A stretch of DNA of 64,000 bases, from contig NZ_JBEPNO010000015.1 of assembly GCF_040546275.1 (NCBI RefSeq), forward strand, positions 1-64,000, read 5' to 3'. This document shows positions 33,286-43,030 of this stretch, piece by piece. Position 1 is the stretch's first letter, and each line of letters opens with the position of its first letter. Made by a program: the position numbers and the translations under genes. The stretch is from Nakamurella sp040546275. GTDB taxonomy: Bacteria > Actinomycetota > Actinomycetes > Mycobacteriales > Nakamurellaceae. A model generated the notes under the pieces. It had not been told where the DNA came from. It did no database searches and saw nothing but the letters and a program-made list of their open reading frames with translations.

Positions 33286-34620
33286 GTGACGTCTCGATCA
33301 ACCAAGCCCGCAGCGCCTGACCACCCCCAGCGCGCCGACCTGCCCGAGATCCTTGCCCGGGTCAAGGCGGCCGGGCGTACCGGTGGCAGCACCTACCGCA
33401 GCGCTTCCGCGGTCGCCGCAGGCCTGAGCAAGGAACTCCGCGCCGCCGATCAACTCCTGCTCGCCGGACATGCCCAGGCGGCGGTCGAGGTGATCGAATC
33501 CGGTATCAAGCTCATCGAGAAGGCCTTCGCCACCGTCGACGACTCGAGCGGCATTCTGGGTGATCTGATACGCCGACTGCAGCAGGATCACGCCGACGCC
33601 TGCGAGCAGAGCGGTCTGGAGCAGACGAGACTTGCTGTCCACCTGGCGAAGTGGGCGATGCGCACCGATTGGGAAGTGTTCCTCGAGAGCCCCACCACCC
33701 ACGCTGCCGCGCTCGGCGAGGTGGGACTGGCCCGCTTCGAGGCGGAGGTCGACAAGCACTACCGGTTGCTCCCACCCTTGGGACCCGGTGAGAGCGACGA
33801 GCGCGGCGGCCAGGTCAGCGCCTTCAACGTCACCTTCCTCAAGACGTTGCTGGCTGCGCGGCATGGTGCCGACGCGGTGGTCGAGGTGATGGCACGCGAT
33901 CTCTCGTACTCCTACCACTACCTGAAGATCGCGAAAGTGCTCGCCGGGGCCGGACGTGACGACGAGGCAATGCGCTGGCTGGAGCGCGGCCAAGGTCCGG
34001 AGTACGGCCGCCGGGACGAGCGCCTCGACGATTTCGCTGCCGAGCTGCACGTCCGAGCGGGTCGCGTCGACATCGCGACCGACATGGCGGCCACGCGATT
34101 CGGCGAATCACCGTCGGCCGAGCTCTACGACCGACTTCACGATTTCGCCAGCGAATCCGGCGACTGGACCGAACGACGGGCCACCGCCCTTGCGGTGCTC
34201 GAGGCACTGCCGGAGGCCGTTGGATTGGACGTCACGCCGGCGTACCGCGCGGACCCGTCAGGCCACAGCGAGTTGGTCAAGGTCCATTTGAGCGAAGGCG
34301 ATGTCGGGGCAGCCTGGCGGGCGGCGCAGCAGGGCGGGTGCACCACCCGTGTCTGGGCCGACGTCGCCGATGCCCGCGGCGCCGAGCATCCCGCCGATGC
34401 AATGAGGGTCTACCAGCTGCTGGCTGTCAGAGAGCTGGACGTCACCGACCGCGCTGCGTATCGTCGCGCTGCTGCGCTGATCCGTCGGTCCCATCGCTTC
34501 GCCGAGGCTGCCGGTCTGACCTCGCAGAGTCGGGCCTGGATCCTCGGAGTCCGCAACGACAACCGCAGGCGGCCAACCCTTCAGGACGAGTTCGACCGGT
34601 ACGGGATACCCGCCTCGTAG
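33286..34620 (+). CDS. DUF6880/SWIM-associated helical-repeat-like protein without a SWIM domain
   Basis: A 444-residue soluble helical protein. The pattern RAADQLLLAGHAQAAVEVIESGIKLIEKA...VDDSSG and the TPR-like hairpins (AKVLAGAGRDDEAMRWLERG) resemble the C-terminal region of actinobacterial SWIM zinc-finger proteins of unknown function. The usual N-terminal CxCx(n)CxH SWIM finger is absent, and the gene starts at GTG 33286, so it could be a truncated relative that has lost its nucleic-acid-binding head. It ends RRPTLQDEFDRYGI. Confidence in the gene is high; confidence in the family is moderate. Confidence 0.7.
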   Translation: MTSRSTKPAAPDHPQRADLPEILARVKAAGRTGGSTYRSASAVAAGLSKELRAADQLLLAGHAQAAVEVIESGIKLIEKAFATVDDSSGILGDLIRRLQQDHADACEQSGLEQTRLAVHLAKWAMRTDWEVFLESPTTHAAALGEVGLARFEAEVDKHYRLLPPLGPGESDERGGQVSAFNVTFLKTLLAARHGADAVVEVMARDLSYSYHYLKIAKVLAGAGRDDEAMRWLERGQGPEYGRRDERLDDFAAELHVRAGRVDIATDMAATRFGESPSAELYDRLHDFASESGDWTERRATALAVLEALPEAVGLDVTPAYRADPSGHSELVKVHLSEGDVGAAWRAAQQGGCTTRVWADVADARGAEHPADAMRVYQLLAVRELDVTDRAAYRRAAALIRRSHRFAEAAGLTSQSRAWILGVRNDNRRRPTLQDEFDRYGIPAS

Positions 34621-34621
34621 C

Positions 34622-34636
34622 GCGAAGTGACTTCGC
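34622..34636. terminator. short hairpin after the helical-repeat gene
   Basis: GCGAAG (34622-34627) and CTTCGC (34631-34636) form a 6-bp stem with a 3-base loop, two bases after the stop at 34620. It may be a weak terminator. The following 190 bp to the immunity gene hold no gene that I can support. Confidence 0.35.
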
Positions 34637-34829
34637 ACCCGGCTGTTCGGGCGAAAGCAGATGCGTGGAGTTCAGACCAATTCGCACCGCCAGGAACGAG
34701 GTCTCACCGATACCGTTCCCAAGGCAGTCCGTTGTCCTACTCGAACAAAACGATCAGCGAGGTGCGTGAAGAATCGCCGGACATCACCATCGTTGCTTCC
34801 GGAACCGCCATCTTGGCACCGTTCCCCAC

Positions 34830-35210
34830 TCAGCCGACCTGCTCGGGGTCGTACGGGCTCCCGACGAAGACTATCTGCGGTAGGCTGAACACCCAAGGAT
34901 CAACGCCCTGATCTGAGAAAATCTCCAACCACATTCCACCGGTCAATTCGAACGCGGGGTCACCGCGTACCAATTCAGACTGTGGCCGAACACCAATAAT
35001 CGACTCTCCTTCCAAAAAAGTCAAAGCTTCCGGCCCCTGTGTTTCTGAAACTCCGAGAAATACCACCCCGCCCTTCACCAGGCGCCACGATGAATCGGTA
35101 TTTAGTGACCAATTCTTGCCATAGATGGATAAGGCAGGATACTCGTAAGAAGCGTGATCGATTCCAAGGGGCACGAGCCCAGCGATTGCTACCCCAATAT
35201 CTCCGATCAC
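34830..35210 (-). CDS. putative immunity protein for RHS toxin 1
   Basis: A 126-residue acidic protein starting at GTG 35210, whose first bases overlap the RHS stop (35209-35207) as GTGA. It contains GVVFLGVSETQGPEALTFLEG and MWLEIFSDQG, and matches no family I know. Position and coupling are those of an RHS immunity gene. It is less GC-rich than the RHS core, in keeping with recently exchanged toxin-immunity cassettes. Confidence 0.65.
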   Translation of the reverse strand: MIGDIGVAIAGLVPLGIDHASYEYPALSIYGKNWSLNTDSSWRLVKGGVVFLGVSETQGPEALTFLEGESIIGVRPQSELVRGDPAFELTGGMWLEIFSDQGVDPWVFSLPQIVFVGSPYDPEQVG

Positions 35211-38200
35211 GGCCCCAGCTCCACATGTGTCAGGTCACGCCTGAGCGCTTTCCAAGCCGGCCCGCTGACGCCGGCCGGCGGGTGAGGCTGACGCCCGGTA
35301 AACGGGCTCACCGCCTGGCCGTGACTGTCAGTGAATGAGGCGCGGAGTGGAGCCGGACCAGCGGGCTCCATGATACGGACCAGCGACCCATCAGGCATCT
35401 CGTATTGGGTGCCCGGTGACGTGGTCGGTTTACTCGGGAAGTTTGAGTCGCGGAAGCCCGCTTCCATCCGTGATCGGCTGGTTGAAACGACAACGCCGTC
35501 GGCGTTGGCGATGAAATCCGCCCGCCGCGGAGGAGTGGAGGCACCGCCCGCGCCCCCTGCCGGACAGGCGGTGAGCCCCAGCGGGTCAGACCAGCCGGTC
35601 GGGTTGACGACGTAGCTGTGGGGGTCGTCGGCCGGCGCAAGGCCCAACGGGTCGCTGGTGGTGTAGCGCGCGGCGGCGGGGTCGTAGTAGCGGTGCCGGT
35701 TGTAGTGCAGGCCGGTCTCGTCGTCGGCGTACTGGCCGGGGAACCGGATCGGGCACTGCACCGCGGGATCAGCGTATTTTGACGAACCGTTGGCAGCCTT
35801 GAACGTTCGAGGCGCACCCCACACGGTCGATTCGGCATTCCTCCACGCTACCCGGCTGCCGTCGGGGGTCACCAGTTCGGTCGGGGTCCCGACCAGATCG
35901 CTGACGATGGCGAAGAACTGGGCATCGGCGGCAGATCCACCGACGGTCTGACCGACGGTCTGACCGACCGGCCGCCAACTGCCCGGCAGGTACTCCCAGG
36001 TGGTCACCTCCGGGTCAGCGCCGGTCGAGGTCCTCAATTTGCTCTGCTCGATCAGCCGGTCGCCGTCCCAGGCGAACAGGGTCTGCTCGAGGACGCCGCC
36101 GTCCAGATCCAACCGCTGCTTGCTGATCCGCCGGCCGAACACGTCATAGTTGTAGGCCCACCGCTGATCACCCGAAATGGCGGCGACCATCCGATCGTCG
36201 GCGTCGTAGCGGTAGCGCCAGGTCTCGGCCTTTTGCGACAACCGCTTCCGCGTCCGGGTGACCACTCGACCCTGCCGATCGTGGCCGTACGACACGCCGC
36301 CGGCGCGGGTGACCAGAGTGCCCGCATACTCCCGCAGGCCGGCACCCTCAACCGCACCAGCGGCCGCGGGAGCGGCGCTGACCGCCGGGTTCGCACCGAC
36401 CGCACCGCCCACCGACGCTGCTGTCACATTCCCGGAACGGTCGTAGACGTAGCTCTCCGTCCACCATGCCGCCTGCACTCCGACTACCCGACCGGAGCTA
36501 TCGAGGTCGAAACGGCGCGAAGACCCGGTCAATCCGTCCGACATCCCGGCCAGCGCGCCGTCGATGCGGTAACGGAAACTGCGGGCCGTCGCCAGAACCG
36601 GGCGATCCCCGACCTTCCCGACTGCTCCGGCGACAGATCCCATGACCTGATTCACCAACCGGTGCGCCGCATCGAAGGTCTGCTCCAACCGGCCGCCGGC
36701 GGAGAAGCTCCGGCCGACCTCCCGCCCGGCGGCGTCGAAGGCAAACGTCACTTGCTGGCCGGCGGTCTGCAAGGTCTGCGGACGGCCGGCTGCATCGAAG
36801 CCCCACTGCGACAACACCCCTGACGGCGTGGTGCGCGAGATCCGCTGCCCCGCAGCGTCGAACGTCGCGGTCACACTGTGGCCGTTGACGGTCTCCCGCA
36901 CCACCCGACCACAGGCGTCGCGGTCGAGATCGACCACAGCGCCCGGAGACTCCGCGCTCAGGAGGCGACCGGCCCGGTCGTACTCCATCCGCGTCATGCC
37001 ATCAATGGTGGTTCGTTCGACCAGATCACCGGCAGTGTTGTAGCCCAGGACAGTCTCCTGGCCGAGCCCATTGACCATCGTGATCAATCGTCCCGCGGCG
37101 TCGTGCCGGTACTGCTGGAGCCGGCCGTTGAAATCAGTCTCGGCCGCCAGACGCCCCGCGGCGTCGTAGTCGTAGCGCCAGCGCAGACCGGCCGGGTTCT
37201 GCACCGACGTCAGACGCAGTTCGGTGTCGTAGCCGAACAGCATTCGCCCGCCGTCCGGCTCGATCCGGACCACGGGCAGGTCGAAGACGCCGTTCTCGAT
37301 GACGGTCCGGGCGCCGGTGGCGTCCGTATGGGAGGTGAGATTGCCCTCCCCGTCCCAGGTCCACTCCTCCCGCGCGCCGTCGGGACCGACCTGGAACGCC
37401 AGCTTGCCGTCCCCGGTCCAGCCGAGCGTGGTCACTCCCCCGAGCGGGTCGACACTGCGGACGACACGGCCGAAGCCGTCGTATTCGAATCGGGTGGTGC
37501 CCCCGAGCGGGTCTGACACCGAGGCCGGTAGCCCGGCGGCGTTCGAGGTCACGGCGGTCGTCGCACCGAGTGGGTCGGTGATGGACGCCACGGCACCGTT
37601 TGCGTTGCGACCGAAGACTGTGGCAGCGCCGAGCGGATCGGTGGTGGAGACTAGATTGCCAGACCCGTCGTAGGTCCGCGTCCACTCCGCGCCGGTTACG
37701 TCGACAGCCCGAACCGGAAACCCGATGAAGTTGCGCTGCAACAATTCTCGCAGACCATCGGGGTAGGTGACCTCGACCAATCGGCCGGATCCGTCGTACT
37801 CGAACTGGGTGGAGCGGCCGAGCGGATCGGTGCGCACCAGCAAGTGGTCGTGGCGGTCCCACACGGACGCCGTGACGTTGCCGAGCGGGTCGATCTCGCG
37901 GGTGACCTGGTGCGCATGGTTGTACTCGTACGTGGTGACGCCGCCGAGGGAATCAGTAACCAGTGTCCGCCCGGGAAGGTAGGAGAACCCGTACGACAGC
38001 ACACGTCCGCGACCGGACGTCCGCACGCAGCGACCCTCTTCGTCGTACTCGTAGCGGTACCAGATGTCGTTGCGGTCGCGCCACCCGACGATCCGCTCCG
38101 ACTCCCAGTCGAACCGGAGCGGATCTCCGTCGGAGTTGTTCACCCGCAGCATGTTCCCGAGCAGGTCATAGCCGAACGAGGCGACCAGGATGTGGTTCGA

Positions 38201-39826
38201 CCCGTCCTGCACCCGAAGTCCCGTCACCCGCGAGCCAACGGAGTCGACATCGACCCGGTAGCCGGCGGAGTGCCGGACGGCGCTGACCAGACCTCGGTTG
38301 CCGTAGTCGAAGGAGATGGAATTGCCGTGGTGGTCGATGATCTCGAGCAGTGCGCATCGGTCGTCGGCGTCCGGAGCTGCGAACCGGCGGGTGACCCGGA
38401 GGTCGGGATCCTCCACCGTCCAGCCACCACCGGCGATCCGCCGCAGCGGCCAGCGCTGGATCCCTTCGGTCGGCCAGAAGGCAATGCCGTCGGCAGCCAG
38501 TGCGGCGTCGGGGTAGTACAGCACCACGCCGTCCTCGGCGACGAAGCACGCACCGCCGTCGGACCCGATCTCCACCCGCTGATCCAGCGTCGAGGCCCAG
38601 GAGTGACCGAACGAGCCGCCCCACCGGTAGGAACTCTTGTAGACCCGCTTGAGCGTCAGCGGCAGGACACCCGGAAGCTCCAGATCCGTCTGGATCATGA
38701 TCATCTCGCCGGTGACCACGTCGATCGGGTCGCCGGCGCAGGGCAGGCTGTCGGCGGGCGTGTCGTGCCGGGCAGCGGTCCCCGCACCGTCGGCCGCCCG
38801 GGAACCGGCCCGGTCGACGCCGGCGACGGCGTTCTCGGCGTTCCGCCCACCCGAAGCCACAGTTTCGACACCCCGCGCGTCCTTGACCACCGTCGACGCG
38901 GTCCTGGTCGCCCCGACCAGCGCATCCGCACCCTTGGCGACCTCGCCGGCCGCCCGCCCACCCGGTATCAGACCGGCCGCGTCGATCACCAGGTCGACGA
39001 CCGATCCCTTGCCGGTGGCGAGCATGACGGCGCCGTCGATCACCAGCGCGCCGGCGCCGGTGGCCAGGGCGATCGGACCCATGATCGGGGCCAGTACCGG
39101 GATCATCGCCAACAGACCGGCGATGCCCGAGATCTGCTTCAGCACGCTTGATATTGCCGTCAGGACATCGGCGTGATCCCTGATCCAACCGCCGACGGCA
39201 TTGCCCAGCTTGCCCCAGAACCCGGGCGGCTCCTCGAATCTGGTCCCCGCGGCCTGATTGATCGCATTCGCGCAGGTATCGACGGCTGCATTGTGCTCGG
39301 ACCGGACCTGGTTCGCCGCATCCGTAGTCGCCTGCAGGGCGGAATTCGCATTGCTGAGCTGGGAGGAGGCTCCCCCGGACTGCGGCTTGTAGGTGTCCGC
39401 CGGCAACGTCTCACCGGGTTTGAGCGCCTTGGTCTGGGCTTCGACGGCACTGGTGTGCCGGGAGTCGGCGGTGTGCGCGTCGGCCACGGCGTTGCTTGCA
39501 GAGTTTACCTGGGACTGCTGGTCGGACGCCTTCGCCGACAACGTGGCCATCCGTTGCTGCAGGCTCTCCAGTGTGCTGGCGTAGTTCTGCAAGGCAGACG
39601 AGACCATCGACCAGGCCTGCGACGTCGTATCCAGGTGAGGTGGCAGATCGTTGTTCAGCTTGTCGCGGTAGGTGTCCGCCTCGTCTCCCTTGAAATCACC
39701 GGAGTCGATGCGGCGAATGTCGGACGACGCACCCGAGGCCGCCACGGAGAACATTGACCATTTAGTCGCAGATGACCGAATTGACTCTGCGTCCCCCGTC
39801 AAGGAGAAAACCGACGAATCCACCAT
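35207..39826 (-). CDS. RHS/YD-repeat polymorphic toxin 1
   Basis: A 1539-residue giant. Residues about 1-120 form a WXG100-like helical head (FKGDEADTYRDKL, LQNYASTLESLQQRM), pointing to type VII-type export. A segment with membrane helices (ISGIAGLLAMIPVLAPIMGPIALATG) lies at about 235-290. GDPIDVVTGEMI opens the DUF6531-like RHS start at about 365, followed by many YD repeats (YEYDEEGRCVRT) and the RHS core end, FPGQYADDETGLHYNRHRYYDP, then DPLGL. The last about 120 residues are the toxin tip (RMEAGFRDSNFP, MPDGSLVRIMEP, PFTGRQPHPP), of unknown activity. A paralogue lies at 52180. Confidence 0.9.
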   Translation of the reverse strand: MVDSSVFSLTGDAESIRSSATKWSMFSVAASGASSDIRRIDSGDFKGDEADTYRDKLNNDLPPHLDTTSQAWSMVSSALQNYASTLESLQQRMATLSAKASDQQSQVNSASNAVADAHTADSRHTSAVEAQTKALKPGETLPADTYKPQSGGASSQLSNANSALQATTDAANQVRSEHNAAVDTCANAINQAAGTRFEEPPGFWGKLGNAVGGWIRDHADVLTAISSVLKQISGIAGLLAMIPVLAPIMGPIALATGAGALVIDGAVMLATGKGSVVDLVIDAAGLIPGGRAAGEVAKGADALVGATRTASTVVKDARGVETVASGGRNAENAVAGVDRAGSRAADGAGTAARHDTPADSLPCAGDPIDVVTGEMIMIQTDLELPGVLPLTLKRVYKSSYRWGGSFGHSWASTLDQRVEIGSDGGACFVAEDGVVLYYPDAALAADGIAFWPTEGIQRWPLRRIAGGGWTVEDPDLRVTRRFAAPDADDRCALLEIIDHHGNSISFDYGNRGLVSAVRHSAGYRVDVDSVGSRVTGLRVQDGSNHILVASFGYDLLGNMLRVNNSDGDPLRFDWESERIVGWRDRNDIWYRYEYDEEGRCVRTSGRGRVLSYGFSYLPGRTLVTDSLGGVTTYEYNHAHQVTREIDPLGNVTASVWDRHDHLLVRTDPLGRSTQFEYDGSGRLVEVTYPDGLRELLQRNFIGFPVRAVDVTGAEWTRTYDGSGNLVSTTDPLGAATVFGRNANGAVASITDPLGATTAVTSNAAGLPASVSDPLGGTTRFEYDGFGRVVRSVDPLGGVTTLGWTGDGKLAFQVGPDGAREEWTWDGEGNLTSHTDATGARTVIENGVFDLPVVRIEPDGGRMLFGYDTELRLTSVQNPAGLRWRYDYDAAGRLAAETDFNGRLQQYRHDAAGRLITMVNGLGQETVLGYNTAGDLVERTTIDGMTRMEYDRAGRLLSAESPGAVVDLDRDACGRVVRETVNGHSVTATFDAAGQRISRTTPSGVLSQWGFDAAGRPQTLQTAGQQVTFAFDAAGREVGRSFSAGGRLEQTFDAAHRLVNQVMGSVAGAVGKVGDRPVLATARSFRYRIDGALAGMSDGLTGSSRRFDLDSSGRVVGVQAAWWTESYVYDRSGNVTAASVGGAVGANPAVSAAPAAAGAVEGAGLREYAGTLVTRAGGVSYGHDRQGRVVTRTRKRLSQKAETWRYRYDADDRMVAAISGDQRWAYNYDVFGRRISKQRLDLDGGVLEQTLFAWDGDRLIEQSKLRTSTGADPEVTTWEYLPGSWRPVGQTVGQTVGGSAADAQFFAIVSDLVGTPTELVTPDGSRVAWRNAESTVWGAPRTFKAANGSSKYADPAVQCPIRFPGQYADDETGLHYNRHRYYDPAAARYTTSDPLGLAPADDPHSYVVNPTGWSDPLGLTACPAGGAGGASTPPRRADFIANADGVVVSTSRSRMEAGFRDSNFPSKPTTSPGTQYEMPDGSLVRIMEPAGPAPLRASFTDSHGQAVSPFTGRQPHPPAGVSGPAWKALRRDLTHVELGP

Positions 39827-40034
39827 TGATCACACCCCGCACTCATCACTGGGCCGCACACGCCCCCAAACCCTGCCATGCCGCTGCAGGCCCGCCTGTC
39901 TGCCGGTCAGCCTCCGACGATAGAGCGTCGGTCGAGGTTCCCACCGGATCTGCCGAACTTGTGGACAACCCTGGCCGGAGCGGTTGCTACTCCGTCGTCC
40001 TGCAGGCTGCTCGCTCTCCTGCTTTGATCAACTC

Positions 40035-42068
40035 ATGGTCATCAGGGGTCGGCGACGGTGGATGGTTCTCTTGGTAGGGGTAATGCTGACCGGGTGCACC
40101 GGTTCGCCTGATCCGGCTCCGGCGACATCAGGTTCGACGTCAACTCTGACATCGCCCGTGACTCAGGGCGTACCGAGCTCGACAGCACCGACGTCGAGCG
40201 GTTCCACGCCGTCAGTCTCCAGCACTTCCTCCAGGCCGCCGTCGCCGAGCACCGCAGCGCCACGCACGACGTCATTGACGTCATCGACGTCATCGACGTC
40301 ATCGAGTCAGCACACGAGCACCACGCCGCGGCAACCGGTGGGCTCGACCGAGAGGTTCCGATTGGCCGACGCCGTGCGTGAACACGTCATGATCGACCTG
40401 AAGCGGGACCTCGACCGCGATGGCAAGGACGACGTGATCTCCGTCGACATCGTCCGACCGCGGACGTCGGGTCGGGTTCCGGTGATCATGGAGCAGTCCC
40501 CGTACTACGACGGAGCGGGCCGCGGCTCGCTGAGCCAGCGCAAGGTGCGCAATACCGCCGGCGTGGTGGTCGGGATGCCCCTGTTCTACGACAACTACTT
40601 CGTCCCCCGCGGTTATGCCTTCGCTGCGATGGACAGCCCGGGTCAGGGCCGGTCCACCGGCTGCGGCGATTTCTACGGGCCGGCCGACCGCGCCGCCGTC
40701 AGCGCCGTGCTCGACTGGTTGGGCGGATCTCGCACCGCGACATCCGATGCTGGTCAGGCGGTGTCGGCGACCTGGTCGTCCGGTCGGGTTGGAATGATCG
40801 GCAAGTCCGCCGATGGCGCGGACGCGCTGACTGCGGCGGCCACCGGGAACCCGGCCCTCAAGACGGTGGTGTCGATCGAGGGTCTGGTCGATCTGTTCCC
40901 GCTCAACAGCACAGCGGCCGCGGAACCCATGATGTTCTTTCCCCAGGTGGACGGAACCCAACGGGGCTGGAACCCCGCCTGCGATCCATTCAATGCGGTC
41001 ATGACCACCCAGCAGAACGCCGGTGGTGTCACCTACAACCAGTTCTTCCGCGATCGGAATGGCCTGGAATCCATCGGCAAGTGGCGTGCCGCGACGTTCA
41101 TCGTGACCGGCCTGCGAGACCTGGTAGCACCCGCGAATGAGTCCCTCAAACTGTGGGAGGCCCTGGGCGCAAGAAAGATTCCGCGAAAATTGTGGCTCAC
41201 GCAGGGTGGCCACGCAGATCCGTTCGACCTGCGCCGGGCGCAATGGGTCGATACCCTGCACGCGTGGTTCGACCGCTACCTCCTCGACCTGCCAAGCGGC
41301 ATCGAGACCGCACCCGCGGTCACCGTCCAGAACGCCGATCTGTCCTGGCGTGACCAGTCGATCTGGCCCGCTCCTCCTGCGCCGCAGGTCTTCCGGTTCA
41401 GCGGCCAGGCACTCGAACCGAAGCCGCCGGTCACGTCGCCGCCGACGGCTCTCGGCACGATCGTCGCTCCGGCCGGACTGAGTGCGACTGCAGTGAACGA
41501 CCTGCTGGACCCGCTCTACGATCCGAAGGTTGCGTCGGCGGGACCCGGACAGCGGGTGCTGCTGTTGACGGCCCCACTCGTCGCGCCGCTGCGGTTGTCC
41601 GGCCGACCGCAGGTGATCCTGCCCCTGCAGGTGGTCGGCTCGCGCGCCCAGGTCGTCGCGACCGTCGTCGACTACGGCACCGGCAACCGGGTCGCGACCA
41701 CCGACGATCTCGATGGCGGGTTGGTGCCGGCGGGCGGCCAGGATTGCTGGGGTCAGAGCGCCGGACGTGACAGTGCCTGCTATCCCAGGCTTTCCATGGC
41801 CACCCGGCCGAGCAAGTGGGGTGTGCTGTCCTCCGGCGTGCTGGACCTCGGCCTCAACTCCGCCGGCACCGCGCGGCTTCCGATCGCCCAACGCACCTGG
41901 CTGACCGCGGCCGTGCCGATGAAACCGGTGGACCTGCTGATCCCGGCCGGACACCGGATCGGGCTGCTGCTGACCATGAGCGACACTTTCGGTGCCCCGC
42001 CGCCGGACGGCGAGCAACTGACGATCGGATCGACCGGCTCGCTGACCCTGCCGGTGACCGCCGGCTGA
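40035..42068 (+). CDS. lipoprotein S15-family (CocE/X-Pro peptidase-like) hydrolase
   Basis: A 677-residue exported lipoprotein starting MVIRGRRRWMVLL with lipobox LTGC, then a Ser/Thr/Pro linker with a 9-bp tandem repeat in its DNA, and an alpha/beta-hydrolase. The catalytic triad is probably Ser in GKSADG (about 257), Asp in TGLRDLV (about 361) and His in GGHADP (about 392), followed by the jelly-roll domain of X-Pro dipeptidyl-peptidase C-termini (GLLLTMSD). It likely hydrolyses esters or peptides at the cell surface. The nucleophile motif lacks the usual GKSYxG Tyr. It is divergent from RHS toxin 1. Confidence 0.82.
   Translation: MVIRGRRRWMVLLVGVMLTGCTGSPDPAPATSGSTSTLTSPVTQGVPSSTAPTSSGSTPSVSSTSSRPPSPSTAAPRTTSLTSSTSSTSSSQHTSTTPRQPVGSTERFRLADAVREHVMIDLKRDLDRDGKDDVISVDIVRPRTSGRVPVIMEQSPYYDGAGRGSLSQRKVRNTAGVVVGMPLFYDNYFVPRGYAFAAMDSPGQGRSTGCGDFYGPADRAAVSAVLDWLGGSRTATSDAGQAVSATWSSGRVGMIGKSADGADALTAAATGNPALKTVVSIEGLVDLFPLNSTAAAEPMMFFPQVDGTQRGWNPACDPFNAVMTTQQNAGGVTYNQFFRDRNGLESIGKWRAATFIVTGLRDLVAPANESLKLWEALGARKIPRKLWLTQGGHADPFDLRRAQWVDTLHAWFDRYLLDLPSGIETAPAVTVQNADLSWRDQSIWPAPPAPQVFRFSGQALEPKPPVTSPPTALGTIVAPAGLSATAVNDLLDPLYDPKVASAGPGQRVLLLTAPLVAPLRLSGRPQVILPLQVVGSRAQVVATVVDYGTGNRVATTDDLDGGLVPAGGQDCWGQSAGRDSACYPRLSMATRPSKWGVLSSGVLDLGLNSAGTARLPIAQRTWLTAAVPMKPVDLLIPAGHRIGLLLTMSDTFGAPPPDGEQLTIGSTGSLTLPVTAG
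40268..40303 (+). repeat. four tandem 9-bp units in the lipoprotein linker
   Basis: GACGTCATT followed by three perfect GACGTCATC units, encoding a Thr-Ser-Ser repeat in the low-complexity linker after the lipobox. Being a multiple of three, copy-number change would only alter linker length. Confidence 0.8.
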
Positions 42069-42280
42069 CCCGGCCGGTGCAGGAGCGCGGGAGTTCGCGA
42101 CACACGGACTCGCCCATCAGGGCGTCAGCCTCGAAAGACCAGCGGCCGGAGGTGTCCTATGGGCTGTCGGCAGCGGGACCTTCGACTCTGCCGCACCCTC
42201 CACCACCGGCAAAGAATCGGTAAAACGGACGTCATTCGCTGTGGATGACCTTTCTCCGTGAGGTGGAAGGTCCAACGCTG

Positions 42281-43030
42281 ATGAGAAATGTGATGATGGC
42301 GAGCAGTGCAGTGTTCCTCGCGACGCTGATCCGAAGGCGGTACCTGCGGTGGGGCGTCACCGCGGCGGAGCAATGGTCCTACCTCCCAGGCGACACGCTG
42401 CTCCCGGACACGAATCTCATGGCCACGAGGGCCATCAGCATTCATGCGGCACCCGAGGACGTCTGGCCTTGGATCGCCCAGCTCGGGCAGGGTCGCGGCG
42501 GGTTCTACAGCTACGACTTCCTGGAGAACCTGATCGGCTGCGACATCCACAGCGCGGACCGCGTGCACCCCGAGTGGCAGCACCCAGCGGTCGGTACCGA
42601 AATCAAACTGGCACCACAACTTCCCCTTTCGGTGGCCGCGCTCGAGCCCGGTACAGCCCTGGTGCTGCGCGGGGCCGTTCCCATGGGGTCGACGGCGCCG
42701 CCGTACGACTTCACCTGGGCCTTCGTGATCCGTCGGGCCCCGGACGGGACGAGCCGGCTGGTGGTGCGGGAACGCTACCTCTACAAGAACCGGTGGGCCC
42801 CGTTGATCGTCCAGCCGGCCGAGCTACTCAGCTGCCTGATGAGCGTTCGCATGCTGCGCACCATCAAGAAACGTGCGGAACAGGCGCCCGGCGACTCGCT
42901 GCCGCTCACGGCGAACGTCCTCACGCTCCACCCGAACTCTCCTGCAGCCCAGCACTTCGAACGACGCCGACCGCGGAATGTCCCCAGCGCAAACACGATC
43001 GACCAGCAGATCAAGGAAGTCCTGCGATGA
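42281..43030 (+). CDS. SRPBCC-fold protein
   Basis: A 249-residue protein with one N-terminal membrane helix (MRNVMMASSAVFLATLI) and a START/SRPBCC ligand-binding domain (ISIHAAPEDVWPWIAQLGQGRGGFYSYDFLENLIG, shown in part). This is like many actinobacterial polyketide-cyclase-like proteins that bind lipids or hydrophobic ligands. GGAAGG upstream supports ATG 42281; ATG 42245 is an alternative that adds 12 residues. Its stop overlaps the next gene's start as ATGA, making it the first gene of a three-gene operon. Confidence 0.75.
   Translation: MRNVMMASSAVFLATLIRRRYLRWGVTAAEQWSYLPGDTLLPDTNLMATRAISIHAAPEDVWPWIAQLGQGRGGFYSYDFLENLIGCDIHSADRVHPEWQHPAVGTEIKLAPQLPLSVAALEPGTALVLRGAVPMGSTAPPYDFTWAFVIRRAPDGTSRLVVRERYLYKNRWAPLIVQPAELLSCLMSVRMLRTIKKRAEQAPGDSLPLTANVLTLHPNSPAAQHFERRRPRNVPSANTIDQQIKEVLR

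Noticed and set aside
34622..34829. possible small gene between the helical-repeat gene and the immunity gene
   Set aside because: Several frames are open but none has a start with a ribosome site or protein-like composition.
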